DNA from: Paracoccaceae bacterium
GTDB lineage: Bacteria > Pseudomonadota > Alphaproteobacteria > Rhodobacterales > Rhodobacteraceae
Length of the DNA: 38,649 nucleotides
Direction: 5' to 3'
NCBI GenBank assembly: GCA_902635985.1
Contig: CACPPZ010000014.1
Coordinates: 1-38,649, forward strand
The notes under the pieces were generated by a model that was given only the letters and a program-made list of their open reading frames with translations, did no database searches and was not told where the DNA came from. The position numbers and the translations under genes are program-made. Positions within the stretch are counted from its first letter, which is position 1. Every line of letters begins with the position of its first letter. Positions 26,401-33,715 of the stretch are shown here, one piece after another.

Positions 26401-26646
26401 TTCACCTAACGAAATTTGAAGACGAGCAAATTCAAACCGGTCTTTCAAATTTAAACTTTCGATCTGCGTGTAAATATATTTTTTCAGTAATACCGGCGCA
26501 TCCACCTCTCTAATCGATAGAGTAAAAAACAACATTAAAACTACTACTAACGCAGCACTAGTAATAATCGAAACAATCGTCAGTAATTTTCGAATTATAG
26601 AATTATCAAAGAAAATTCTCAAAAATATTTTAAGAAGAGTTCGCAA
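23401..26646 (-). CDS. AsmA/YhdP-like large envelope protein
   Basis: A 1081-residue protein with one N-terminal membrane anchor (about residues 20-43) and a long beta-rich region that should lie in the periplasm. The middle matches the DUF3971/AsmA-like pattern, and the C-terminus (LAKLLQALSIIGLLEQMLGQG, later GLIGINFDLWGNPDTPKVLV) resembles the AsmA-like C-terminal region of YhdP-type proteins. In E. coli, YhdP/TamB/YdbH form bridge-like carriers moving phospholipid to the outer membrane. I infer an analogous role. Start is a TTG at 26646 with an AAGGA about 11 nt upstream, so the exact start is uncertain. It is coupled to queA through a one-base overlap. Confidence 0.85.
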   Translation of the reverse strand: MRTLLKIFLRIFFDNSIIRKLLTIVSIITSAALVVVLMLFFTLSIREVDAPVLLKKYIYTQIESLNLKDRFEFARLQISLGENFKPNIIVSEVTIYDSVNRKPFLEISKVELGLSIKELYSGKFDLTTISIDGLTLGVKRNNNGDYSVKFGPSSSLTGDGDNALFPLSTTFRNFLEKDVFLNLENFMVTSMTVQYDDQKASSLWVVDGARIELKRRLNEISVRGDAAFLMGGADISTLQINYETDLSSGNGSLGILFDDFPSKEIAVQSPALSWLNVIEAPISGAFRTKIGSDTEVREISASLKIGSGVLRADANSRPLRFDNANVYFSYDRKINLLNFEEININSKDLKTSLAGSVQLKIDKDERSFYTGTLRAKELEINPLEMYDKPLAFEDAEVDFILEPEPFNLEVQQLSVKDSLRDLVVVAKGQIVSGKSGWEVSSELESDKAENDDIIAYWPPDFKKNGRLWLEKNVLDANLRDLYASVTFGSNVRPKVVMGYSFSNATINLIDGFPPLEEAAGTYSFYDKRFSVSLSNGYVGDQNNRLDLSGSNLVVNNTDIKPYPGKINLYSAGSLSALISLSDLEKNYGFEEPKNLQGSAILQGILELPLKMKIEPQEIKYKLSGTIEDIKVSGETFPHDITSDRLSLEIKKSYLQLDGQVSVGDIPADIKYISGFGEEESKTIPRIEGRVLISESILNTLHEDTRNDWLSGSSPAFVFVDFPSNQKPTFRLTSNLQGLEIRLPEIGWKKNQSALASLEVFGNINDGLQYDKFIISGEDLEVHGTVNDNETIVLERLLRDGILDVSGFVSKDGLKITGGEFNLANYLKIIEPNSERNEGIPIAVDLDTIHLTDSYYIDNFSTNFFSDRINGHFNGLFMGVDPISGSFTSKNGFSSVEILSKDAGAFLQVAGLIKKGAEGSLRLSINRKQKNIEGRLLTEDLRIYDLPALAKLLQALSIIGLLEQMLGQGLFLDESDINFRLDEGQYIIDRASFFGPSLGISLDGYFDRKGQILDFQGVFSPVYAINSIGSVLTRKGEGLIGINFDLWGNPDTPKVLVNPFSVLTPGMFREIFRRPPPKVELE

Positions 26647-26724
26647 TCTCTATTCTTTCCTTTAACTCTCCATTACCCGCACTAACTTGTGTATCTAGTT
26701 GCGAATGTTTTAGAAAGTAAAAAT

Positions 26725-27186
26725 ATGAACAATATACCTTATCAGGCGCCTGAAGTATCACTTCCAAGGGATGGCGGAGAAGTATTAAATTTGAAAGAGT
26801 TTCGCCCCCAAAATGTAGTTTTGTTTTTTTATCCTAAGGGCGCAACACCAACATGTACAAAAGAGGCAGTTTCTTTTTCTAAAGCCAAAGCAGAGTTTGA
26901 CAAATTTAATACGGTGTTGGTTGGAATTTCAAAAGATCCTGTAACCAGTCATGATAAATTTATTTTAAAGAATGACCTGAAGGTACCTCTGCTATCTGAT
27001 GATGGAGCTGAGATTTGCGAAGCTTTTAACGTTTGGAAGGAAAAATCTATGTATGGAAAGACATACATGGGAATTGAACGTTCTACTTTTTTAATAGATG
27101 GGCATGGAAACATTGTAAAGGAGTGGCGAAAGGTACGAATCAAAAATCATGTCGAAGATGTACTCGACGCTGTGAAGAATTTATAA
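26725..27186 (+). CDS. bcp: Bcp/PrxQ-type peroxiredoxin
   Basis: Thiol peroxidase of 153 residues that reduces hydroperoxides. The peroxidatic cysteine is C44 in FFYPKGATPTCTKEAVSF. The resolving cysteine found five residues later in E. coli Bcp is absent here (position 49 is Val). A second cysteine, C98 in AEICEAFNVW, lies in helix 3, where some PrxQ proteins keep their resolving residue. The ATG at 26725 gives a family-like start MNNIPYQAPEVSL; an ATG at 26689 adds 12 residues without support. It is divergent from the YhdP-like gene, with only 78 bp between them for both promoters. Confidence 0.93.
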   Translation: MNNIPYQAPEVSLPRDGGEVLNLKEFRPQNVVLFFYPKGATPTCTKEAVSFSKAKAEFDKFNTVLVGISKDPVTSHDKFILKNDLKVPLLSDDGAEICEAFNVWKEKSMYGKTYMGIERSTFLIDGHGNIVKEWRKVRIKNHVEDVLDAVKNL

Positions 27187-27271
27187 ATTTATTTTTCTAA
27201 ATCGTAACTTTTATTTTTCCTCATTATCGTTTATTTTAATTTTACATACTGAAATATTTTTAACAAAGCTT

Positions 27272-28573
27272 ATGTTTCGTAAAATTTTTGTGATATTCGA
27301 AAAATTCTGGGAGAACTATTTTCCCAAAAGGCAAATATTACTTAAAACTGGAAGTGATACTAAATTTATCAACCTTAATTCTTCGACACAAGCCACACTT
27401 ATATTTGCGGTATTTATTTTTGTGGGTTGGTCAGTCTTTTCTTTGTTAATTATTACGTTTAACGCTCTAAATTTAGGAACTCGAGAACAACAATTTACAA
27501 GAGCAAATGTAAATTATGAAAATCGTCTTACTCAAATCTCAGATGAGAATTATGACTACTACGAAAAAGTTAAGCACGCAGAAGACAAACTTGAAGATGC
27601 ATTAGAAACTATTGAATATTTTCAGTATGAAATGACCAAAGCACAACTACGGGAAAATGAGCTGAAAGCAGGAGTTCTATCGCTACAAGAGCTAACAAAA
27701 CAAGTTAAAAATAATAACTTGATGGGACTAAAGAAACAATCGGAGCCATTTACTAACCGCGTTCTTGTTCAAAGGCAAAATTCAACTAATGTACCACATA
27801 AAATCGCGGTTCTAATGCCCCTTTTAGAAGAAATAATAAAAGAACGCGATGTCACTAAAACTAAATTGGATAAATCTTTAAAAAAAGTTGATCAACTTTC
27901 ACATGAATTAGATTTATCTAAACAAAACAACGAACAACTTTTTCGTCAGATTGAGGAAGCATTAATTGTATCAGTTAAGCCCATGGAAAAAATGTTTAAA
28001 TCTGTTGGGCTTGATTTGGAAAATATACTTAACGTAATAAGAAGTAGCTATTCTGGGTACGGAGGACCAAATTTACCAATTTCAAGCCTACCTGAAGAAA
28101 GTTTGACCAATAGCGAACGATTAGCTGCTAGGATGGTAGACCAAATATTTGAACTTGGTGCCTTGCGCGTAGCAATTCAAAAATTACCTTTTGCACATCC
28201 ATTGAATGAAACTTTTCAATACACTTCCGGATTTGGACCACGTTGGGGCACTATGCACTATGGGACTGATATGGCTGCAAGACATGGTAGTCCAATTCTT
28301 GCCACGGCGGATGGCGTTATTAATTTTGCAGGGTGGGAAAAAGGTTATGGTAAATTAGTGAAAATAAAACATGACTTCGGCTACGAAACGCGGTATGCTC
28401 ACTTGTCGAAAATTAGTGTAAAAGTAGGTCAAAGAATTTCTCAGGGCGCTCGCATCGGAAAAATGGGTAATACCGGAAGATCTACAGGAACACATTTACA
28501 TTACGAAATTCGAAGGAATGGCAAACCCATAAATCCAATGAAATACATTAGGGCTAAACAAAATGTTTTCTAA
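27272..28573 (+). CDS. membrane-anchored M23 (LytM-type) peptidoglycan endopeptidase
   Basis: A 433-residue protein with a membrane segment near 42-66, long coiled-coil stretches (about 70-150 and 185-235) and a C-terminal M23 zinc peptidase domain (about 305-425). Zinc ligands and catalytic residues are visible: H329 and D333 in HYGTDMA, H377 in YAHLSK, and H408/H410 in THLHYEI. All are present, so it should cut peptidoglycan cross-bridges in the periplasm and not be one of the inactive LytM activators. It overlaps the bactofilin gene by 11 bp; M23 peptidase-bactofilin pairs are known to set cell shape and envelope geometry. Confidence 0.93.
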   Translation: MFRKIFVIFEKFWENYFPKRQILLKTGSDTKFINLNSSTQATLIFAVFIFVGWSVFSLLIITFNALNLGTREQQFTRANVNYENRLTQISDENYDYYEKVKHAEDKLEDALETIEYFQYEMTKAQLRENELKAGVLSLQELTKQVKNNNLMGLKKQSEPFTNRVLVQRQNSTNVPHKIAVLMPLLEEIIKERDVTKTKLDKSLKKVDQLSHELDLSKQNNEQLFRQIEEALIVSVKPMEKMFKSVGLDLENILNVIRSSYSGYGGPNLPISSLPEESLTNSERLAARMVDQIFELGALRVAIQKLPFAHPLNETFQYTSGFGPRWGTMHYGTDMAARHGSPILATADGVINFAGWEKGYGKLVKIKHDFGYETRYAHLSKISVKVGQRISQGARIGKMGNTGRSTGTHLHYEIRRNGKPINPMKYIRAKQNVF

Positions 28574-29117
28574 AACTAAACTTACAGATCAGAAAAAAAG
28601 TAACGACGCGGCAAAACCAATAATCTCAGACGCATCAAGTGAAGACAAAGAGCTAAGTTTTTCGGCGCCATTTTCTCGGTCTAAACCTGCAGCTTCAATA
28701 TTATCTGAAGACTTAAAAGTTATTGGGAATATAAAAACCCTTGGTGATATTCAAGTGGAAGGGCTAGTAGAAGGAGATATTAGGGCTCATCTTCTGACAA
28801 TTGGTGAAAGCGCCACTATTAAAGGGGAAGTAGTTGCGGATGACGTGGTTATTAATGGCAGAATCATAGGAAGAGTAAGGGGTTTGAAAGTAAGACTAAC
28901 ATCAACTGCACGCGTTGAGGGTGATATAATCCATAAGACAATCGCAATTGAATCGGGAGCGCATTTTGAAGGTTCTGTTCAAAGGCAAGACGATCCAATA
29001 AACCAGAATGCCAAAAACAGTAAAAATGAAGTAACTCCACCGGATACTTCAAAGATGAAATCAGTTTCAACAAATGGGACTGGTACTGAAACTTCTTCAC
29101 CGAAAATTAACCCATAA
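28563..29117 (+). CDS. bactofilin (polymer-forming cytoskeletal protein)
   Basis: A 184-residue bactofilin. The core (about 45-135) is a repeating beta-helix pattern visible as GNIKTLGDIQVEGLVEGDI, ATIKGEVVADDVVINGRIIG and ARVEGDIIHKTIAIESGAHF, flanked by Ser/Lys-rich disordered tails (1-40, and 140-184 ending TSSPKINP). Bactofilins polymerise without nucleotide at the inner face of the membrane and recruit peptidoglycan enzymes. Its ATG lies inside the end of the M23 peptidase gene, an 11 bp overlap, which points to coexpression and a shared role in wall shaping. It is the last gene of its unit; no clear terminator hairpin follows. Confidence 0.93.
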   Translation: MFSKTKLTDQKKSNDAAKPIISDASSEDKELSFSAPFSRSKPAASILSEDLKVIGNIKTLGDIQVEGLVEGDIRAHLLTIGESATIKGEVVADDVVINGRIIGRVRGLKVRLTSTARVEGDIIHKTIAIESGAHFEGSVQRQDDPINQNAKNSKNEVTPPDTSKMKSVSTNGTGTETSSPKINP

Positions 29118-29139
29118 AAATATTTAACTTTTAACCGTT

Positions 29140-29548
29140 GGCCTGAAGTATTTAATTGAAAATCTTGCAAAAACTTTTCTTGTTTTGATGCTTCAACAAG
29201 CACTTCTCCGACGAGTAATATCCTGCCCAATTTCAAAAAGCTACAGTCTTAGACCATCCCCTAGCCCGCATTTGGTTTTTGCAAAAAATTAATAAAACAG
29301 TTTGTGGTAAAAGCTAACGGCTATTTGCCAATGTGTGCCAAAAGCAAAATATACATTCCAATATCAACAAGACTAAAAATGGTTGGACCGGAAACTGTTA
29401 CACGGGGCCGTAGATTTTCAGATGAAACATTTTGAACAATTTTTGCATAACCTAACTCTAACGCAAGAATTTTACACTGATTAACTACTTGTGGAAAAAC
29501 TTCATCTAAATAGCTTGATAATTCAGAAATTGAAAATTGTAATTTCAT
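29140..29548 (-). pseudogene. decayed PaaI-family hot-dog thioesterase
   Basis: The frame opening at ATG 29548 gives 75 residues, MKLQFSISELSSYLDEVFPQ and, near its end, RPRVTVSGPTIFSLVDIGMY. This is the N-terminal half of a PaaI-like thioesterase (RPGGTVSGPT...ALADxAMY in relatives). A TAG at 29323-29321 stops it after AHIGK. Reading on in the same frame past stops at 29321, 29261 and 29249 restores family-like sequence: PLAFTTNCFINFLQKPNAG, then LKLGRILLVGEVLVEAS. Three stops in one otherwise homologous frame mean an inactivated gene, not a frameshift or assembly slip. The 3' limit is approximate. It fills the otherwise empty 29118-29605 stretch. Confidence 0.8.
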
Positions 29549-29574
29549 TGATACACCAGTACAAAACTTATAAT
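29548..29574 (+). promoter_or_regulatory. candidate promoter for the enoyl-CoA hydratase-like gene
   Basis: A perfect -10 box TATAAT lies at 29569-29574, about 32 bp before the ATG at 29606. TTGATA (one mismatch to TTGACA) is at 29548-29553, a 15 bp spacing, which is shorter than ideal. The -35 box overlaps the start codon of the dead thioesterase gene on the other strand, so this short divergent gap may once have served both genes. Confidence 0.45.
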
Positions 29575-29605
29575 AGATATCGATGAAATTGAGAAAGAGA
29601 AAAAG

Positions 29606-30391
29606 ATGAGTCTAGTCGAGCGTATTGATGACGGAGCGATCTCTAGGTTGTTACTTAATCAGCCCAGTAGATTAAATGTACTTTCAGATGATCTACTAAA
29701 TACTCTTCAAGAGGAACTGATTAGCGTAGGAAAAAGTAAAAATATACGTTGTCTTATTATTTCAGGAGCAGGCAATGGTTTTTGTGCGGGCCATGATCTC
29801 AAGGAAATGACAAATAAAAGGCAAAATCCTGATGGTGGCATAGCATATTTTCGCGATCTCTTTGTACGATGTTCGAAAATGATGACTACTATTCGATCTT
29901 TGCCACAACCTGTAATTGCGCAAGTCCATGGCATAGCAACAGCTGCCGGCTGTCAACTTGTAGCAAGTTGTGATTTGGCTGTTGCAGATGACAGTGCGCG
30001 TTTTGGTGTAAATGGCGTAAATATTGGACTATTTTGTTCAACGCCGATGGTAGCTTTAACGCGAGCTGTTGGACGCAAAAGAGCCTTCGAGATGCTTGTT
30101 ACAGGACAATTTATAGAAGCTAAAGAGGCTAAGGAAATTGGTTTAATCAACAAAATTTCAGAACTTGGTCAGCTGGAAAAGACAACTGATGAACTGGCAC
30201 TGCATATTACTAGTAAATTGGGTGATGCCGTTAAAATAGGTAAAGAGGCATTCTATAAACAGTCTGAAATGAGCGTAAAGGAAGCATATGATTACACTGG
30301 TGCAGTTATGGCGGAAAATATGATGTTCGAGCAAACAAAAAAAGGAATTAACCTTTTCTTGGATAAGAAGACACCAGAATGGGATCAATGA
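29606..30391 (+). CDS. enoyl-CoA hydratase-like (ECHDC3-type) protein lacking catalytic glutamates
   Basis: Crotonase-fold protein of 261 residues, ECHDC3-like by the stretch GVNIGLFCSTPMVALTRAVG. The oxyanion-hole segment GNGFCAGHDL is kept. At the two catalytic glutamate positions of hydratases it has Q117 (AAGCQLVA) and, 20 residues on, G137 (GVNGVNIG). Acid-base water addition is therefore unlikely, and a different acyl-CoA reaction or a binding role is more probable. Compare CaiD at 7.1-7.9 kb, which keeps both. It is preceded by a purine-rich GAGAAAGAG ribosome site and a good TATAAT. TrmFO follows 32 bp downstream. The label hydratase should not be taken as function. Confidence 0.87.
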   Translation: MSLVERIDDGAISRLLLNQPSRLNVLSDDLLNTLQEELISVGKSKNIRCLIISGAGNGFCAGHDLKEMTNKRQNPDGGIAYFRDLFVRCSKMMTTIRSLPQPVIAQVHGIATAAGCQLVASCDLAVADDSARFGVNGVNIGLFCSTPMVALTRAVGRKRAFEMLVTGQFIEAKEAKEIGLINKISELGQLEKTTDELALHITSKLGDAVKIGKEAFYKQSEMSVKEAYDYTGAVMAENMMFEQTKKGINLFLDKKTPEWDQ

Positions 30392-30423
30392 TCTAAATCC
30401 TAAGTTTATGTCATAGGTAAAGC

Positions 30424-31770
30424 ATGGCTAATACAAAAATTCTGAAAATTATTGGTGGTGGAATGGCGGGCTGTGAGGCTGCTTGGCAAGCTGCTAATAT
30501 GGGAGTTCACGTACATTTGTATGAAATGAGGCCAAAAGTAAAAACATTTGCTCATAATACAGAGTATTTAGGCGAAATGGTCTGCTCAAATTCATTTAGG
30601 TCAGATGATAATGAATATAATGCCGTTGGTCTACTGCATTGGGAAATGTATGAAGGAAATGGCTTAATTATAAAATCTGCAATTGATAATAGACTTCCAG
30701 CGGGAGGCGCTTTGGCAGTTGATAGAGACAATTTTGCAATATGTGTCACCAACAAAATAAACCAACACCCAAAGATAAAAGTAATAAACAAGGAAAACGT
30801 AGAGTTAGAGAATAATGACAAGTTGGTAGTTGCAACCGGTCCATTAACCTCGAAACGATTGGCTGCCAGTATTAGAAAATTAACCGGCAGTGATGCATTA
30901 TCATTTTATGATGCGATTGCCCCAATCATTTATAAGGACTCTATTGATATGTCCAAAGCTTGGATGCAATCACGGTACGACAAGGGCGAGACAGAACAGG
31001 AGAGAAAAGCATACTTAAACTGCCCAATGACCAAAGATCAGTACGAGAACTTTATAGATGCTTTATTAGAAGCGGAAAAAACAGAATTTCACGAAAATGA
31101 GCAAGTTGATTACTTTAATGGCTGCTTGCCAATCGAAGTAATGGCAGAGCGAGGGCGGGAAACCTTACGGTTTGGCCCAATGAAACCGGTTGGTTTAACA
31201 AATCCAAATAGTAAGAAAAAACCTTACGCTGTCGTTCAGTTGAGGCGAGACAACGCTCTAGGAACTCTTTACAATATCGTAGGTTTTCAAACAAAGATGA
31301 AGTACGCATCGCAAAAAAGTGTTTTTTCTATGATACCCGGTCTAGAAAATGCAAATTTTGCACGATTAGGTGGAATTCATCGTAATACATTCCTAAACTC
31401 ACCCCAGTTGTTGGATAAAGAGATGCGCTTAAAATCATCACCGAATATTAGATTTGCAGGTCAAATAACAGGAGTTGAAGGGTATGTCGAAAGTGCCGCA
31501 ATGGGCTTGATAGCTGGTCGGTTTGCAGCAGCCGAGATACTTGGCCTTCAAAGAGATGACGTGCCATTGAATACAGCTACAGGAGCACTTTTAAATCATA
31601 TATCAGGCGGGGCAGATTTTAAAACTTTTCAACCAATGAATGTGAATTTTGGGTTATTCAACCCAATTAACAGTTCAAAATCGGGGAGAAAAGCGAGAAA
31701 AGAAAGGTACAAAGCTTACACTGACAGAGCAAAATCCTTGTGGAAAGATTGGGAAGCTAGCTGGCACTAG
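30424..31770 (+). CDS. trmFO: folate/FAD-dependent tRNA (uracil-54-C5)-methyltransferase
   Basis: TrmFO methylates U54 of tRNA to ribothymidine, using methylenetetrahydrofolate as carbon donor and FADH2 as reductant. The 448-residue product has the N-terminal FAD fold [16 protein letters not shown] (about 9-24), [42 protein letters not shown] and the late [20 protein letters not shown]. Two conserved cysteines used in catalysis are present in CSNSF and LNCPM. A GGTAAAGC ribosome region precedes the ATG. It is followed by a SAM methyltransferase and gluQ, forming a small tRNA-modification cluster. Length and motifs are normal. Confidence 0.97.
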   Translation: MANTKILKIIGGGMAGCEAAWQAANMGVHVHLYEMRPKVKTFAHNTEYLGEMVCSNSFRSDDNEYNAVGLLHWEMYEGNGLIIKSAIDNRLPAGGALAVDRDNFAICVTNKINQHPKIKVINKENVELENNDKLVVATGPLTSKRLAASIRKLTGSDALSFYDAIAPIIYKDSIDMSKAWMQSRYDKGETEQERKAYLNCPMTKDQYENFIDALLEAEKTEFHENEQVDYFNGCLPIEVMAERGRETLRFGPMKPVGLTNPNSKKKPYAVVQLRRDNALGTLYNIVGFQTKMKYASQKSVFSMIPGLENANFARLGGIHRNTFLNSPQLLDKEMRLKSSPNIRFAGQITGVEGYVESAAMGLIAGRFAAAEILGLQRDDVPLNTATGALLNHISGGADFKTFQPMNVNFGLFNPINSSKSGRKARKERYKAYTDRAKSLWKDWEASWH

Positions 31771-31803
31771 ACATGACCCAAGAAAAGAAGCTAGAATTTA
31801 TTT

Positions 31804-32415
31804 ATGTGCTCAGATTTTTTGGATAAAGTATACAAAGATGAATACAAAGATCCGAAAGATTTATATCGAGAATGGGCTGATACCTACGACAACGAGCTTG
31901 CCCAAAACGAATATATAACACCCATTCGAACAGCCAAAGCCTTAGCGACCTTTGCTTCTAACAGATCAACTCCTATCTTAGATTTTGGCTGCGGGACCGG
32001 CCTGTCGGCAGAAGCTCTCATTTCTTACGGTTTCTCATCTATTGATGGAATTGATATTTCAAGCGAGATGGTAGAAATCGCTCACGGGAAAAGCATATAC
32101 AGAAACTTAGAGTGCTTTAATCCAGACAAAGGGATTCCAGTTAAACAAAATGAGTATTCCATAATTACAGCCATTGGAGTAATTAGCGTTGGCGCAGCTC
32201 CAATAACCATTTTTGATCAAGTCTTTGATTTGCTGCCCCAAAATGGATTATTTGCTTTTTCGTTCAATGAACATTCTCTCATGGTCCCAGAATATTCCTT
32301 AAAAGTTGAACAAATAGTTAAAGAAAAAAAAGCAGAGCAACTATTCTGCGAACTTGGACCACACATCTTAAAAAGAGATTTGAAGTCTATGGTATACGTT
32401 ATCAAGAAACTATGA
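31804..32415 (+). CDS. class I SAM-dependent methyltransferase
   Basis: A 203-residue Rossmann-fold methyltransferase. Motif I is ILDFGCGTGLSAEAL (about 58-72), followed by IDGIDISSEMVEIA (79-92). The N-terminus DLYREWADTYDNELAQNEY is typical of the WBSCR27-like/UbiE-type small methyltransferases (YDxW...YD pattern). No substrate-specific domain is visible. It lies 33 bp after trmFO and overlaps gluQ by 4 bp (ATGA), so its expression is coupled to two tRNA-modifying enzymes. That makes an RNA or translation-related substrate possible but unproven. The ribosome site before the ATG is weak. Confidence 0.85.
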   Translation: MCSDFLDKVYKDEYKDPKDLYREWADTYDNELAQNEYITPIRTAKALATFASNRSTPILDFGCGTGLSAEALISYGFSSIDGIDISSEMVEIAHGKSIYRNLECFNPDKGIPVKQNEYSIITAIGVISVGAAPITIFDQVFDLLPQNGLFAFSFNEHSLMVPEYSLKVEQIVKEKKAEQLFCELGPHILKRDLKSMVYVIKKL

Positions 32416-33251
32416 CTTTTATAACTCGTTTCGCACCGTCACCAACCGGGCCTTTGCATCTTGGACATGCTTATTCTGCACTGCTAACCTATGATATTTC
32501 ACAAAAGAATAAAGGAAACTTTCATCTAAGAATTGAAGATTTAGATCAGTCTCGGGCTAGAAGTGAGTGGGAAGAACAAATTTATGAGGATTTAAGTTGG
32601 CTTGGCATTAAATGGAACAAAGTTATTTTACGACAGTCTGAAAGATTAGATTTATATTTTAATAAAATGCTAAATAAGGCCGAAAATTTTGGTTTATTTA
32701 TATGTAAATGTTCCCGAGGTGATATTTCTTCTATAACATCAGCACCACATGGTGCAGATGGTCTTGTTTATCCAGGTACATGTCGAAATGAAAAAATTTA
32801 TTTCTCAAAAGAACGACATCAAAATCTAGATTTATTGCAAAGTAATATTCGAATGCACCCAAAGCTCAAAAAAAAATCCTTCAATTTTAAAGAAAATATA
32901 TTCCAAAATGGCCAATCAGCCTTTACATTATCTGACTTTAAGAAAAATGTAGGTGATGTTGTTTTATGGCGGCGAGGCTACGCTGCATACCATTTAGCTA
33001 GTGTTATAGACGATGCATATCAGGGTGTAACAGACGTGATACGGGGCGAAGACTTATTTGAGGCAACAAAAATTCACGTTGTTATTCAAAATATTTTAGA
33101 GTTACCCACACCCAAGTACCACCATCATAGGTTAATCAATGATGAAGCAGGAAATCGGCTGGCAAAGAGAAATGATGCGCAATCTATTAGTATGTATAGA
33201 AAAAAAGGTTATAGCCCTGATGATATTAGAGAACTTCTAGGTTTATTCTAG
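32412..33251 (+). CDS. gluQ: glutamyl-Q tRNA(Asp) synthetase
   Basis: GluQRS, a truncated glutamyl-tRNA synthetase paralogue that attaches glutamate to queuosine at position 34 of tRNA(Asp). The 279-residue product has ITRFAPSPTGPLHLGHAYSA with HLGH (16-19) as the HIGH motif, the zinc-site cysteines around ICKCSRGD and YPGTCR, VIRGEDLFEATKIH, and LAKRNDAQSI as the KMSKS-type loop. The anticodon-binding domain of GluRS is missing, as expected. It needs queuosine in tRNA, which fits queA elsewhere in the window. Its ATG overlaps the stop of the methyltransferase gene. It converges on hisI. Confidence 0.95.
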   Translation: MTFITRFAPSPTGPLHLGHAYSALLTYDISQKNKGNFHLRIEDLDQSRARSEWEEQIYEDLSWLGIKWNKVILRQSERLDLYFNKMLNKAENFGLFICKCSRGDISSITSAPHGADGLVYPGTCRNEKIYFSKERHQNLDLLQSNIRMHPKLKKKSFNFKENIFQNGQSAFTLSDFKKNVGDVVLWRRGYAAYHLASVIDDAYQGVTDVIRGEDLFEATKIHVVIQNILELPTPKYHHHRLINDEAGNRLAKRNDAQSISMYRKKGYSPDDIRELLGLF

Positions 33252-33288
33252 ATAATGATACGCAAGCAATATAAATAAATTAACATTA

Positions 33289-33642
33289 CTATAGAATTAT
33301 ACTTTCATTTTCATTTACTAATTTATTAAAAAAACAGCTTATTCTGTTTGTATGACATGCAGTTCCTGTTTGGTTAACAAGGACTAAAATTGCATCATTA
33401 TCACAATCATATCTAAATTCTATTAACTCTTGGGTATGCCCAGAAGTAGCGCCCTTCTCCCACAATGTACTACGAGAGCGAGACCAATAAGTAACCCGTT
33501 TAGTCGTTAATGTCTGTCGAATAGAGTCTAGGTTCATCCAGGCAAGCATTAAAACCGTTCCAGACTCAAAATCTTGAGCGACCGCAGGTATAAGACCTTG
33601 CTCGTTAAACTTTAATTGGCTTAATTCAAATTTCATTATCAT
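33289..33642 (-). CDS. hisI: phosphoribosyl-AMP cyclohydrolase
   Basis: HisI opens the purine ring of phosphoribosyl-AMP in histidine synthesis. The stand-alone 117-residue product (not fused to HisE) has the metal-site residues in the RYDCDND stretch (D79, C80, D81) and cysteines C96 and C103 in TACHTNRISCFF, plus the signature VLMLAWMN and VTYWSRSRSTLWEKGATSGH. An ATG at 33642 or the next at 33636 could start it; neither has a strong ribosome site. It is divergent from the Fe-S scaffold-like gene with 73 bp between them. No other his genes are in the window. Confidence 0.96.
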   Translation of the reverse strand: MIMKFELSQLKFNEQGLIPAVAQDFESGTVLMLAWMNLDSIRQTLTTKRVTYWSRSRSTLWEKGATSGHTQELIEFRYDCDNDAILVLVNQTGTACHTNRISCFFNKLVNENESIIL

Positions 33643-33715
33643 TCACTATGTTGTTTTTATAATTATCGTATTATCTATATAACTGGCAGCCTTGGGAAAA
33701 GAGCATATTTGAATA

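Noticed and set aside
28979-29236. Independent 85-residue minus-strand gene antisense to bactofilin
   Set aside because: Its beginning is the C-terminal remnant of the dead PaaI thioesterase and the rest is antisense to the bactofilin tail.
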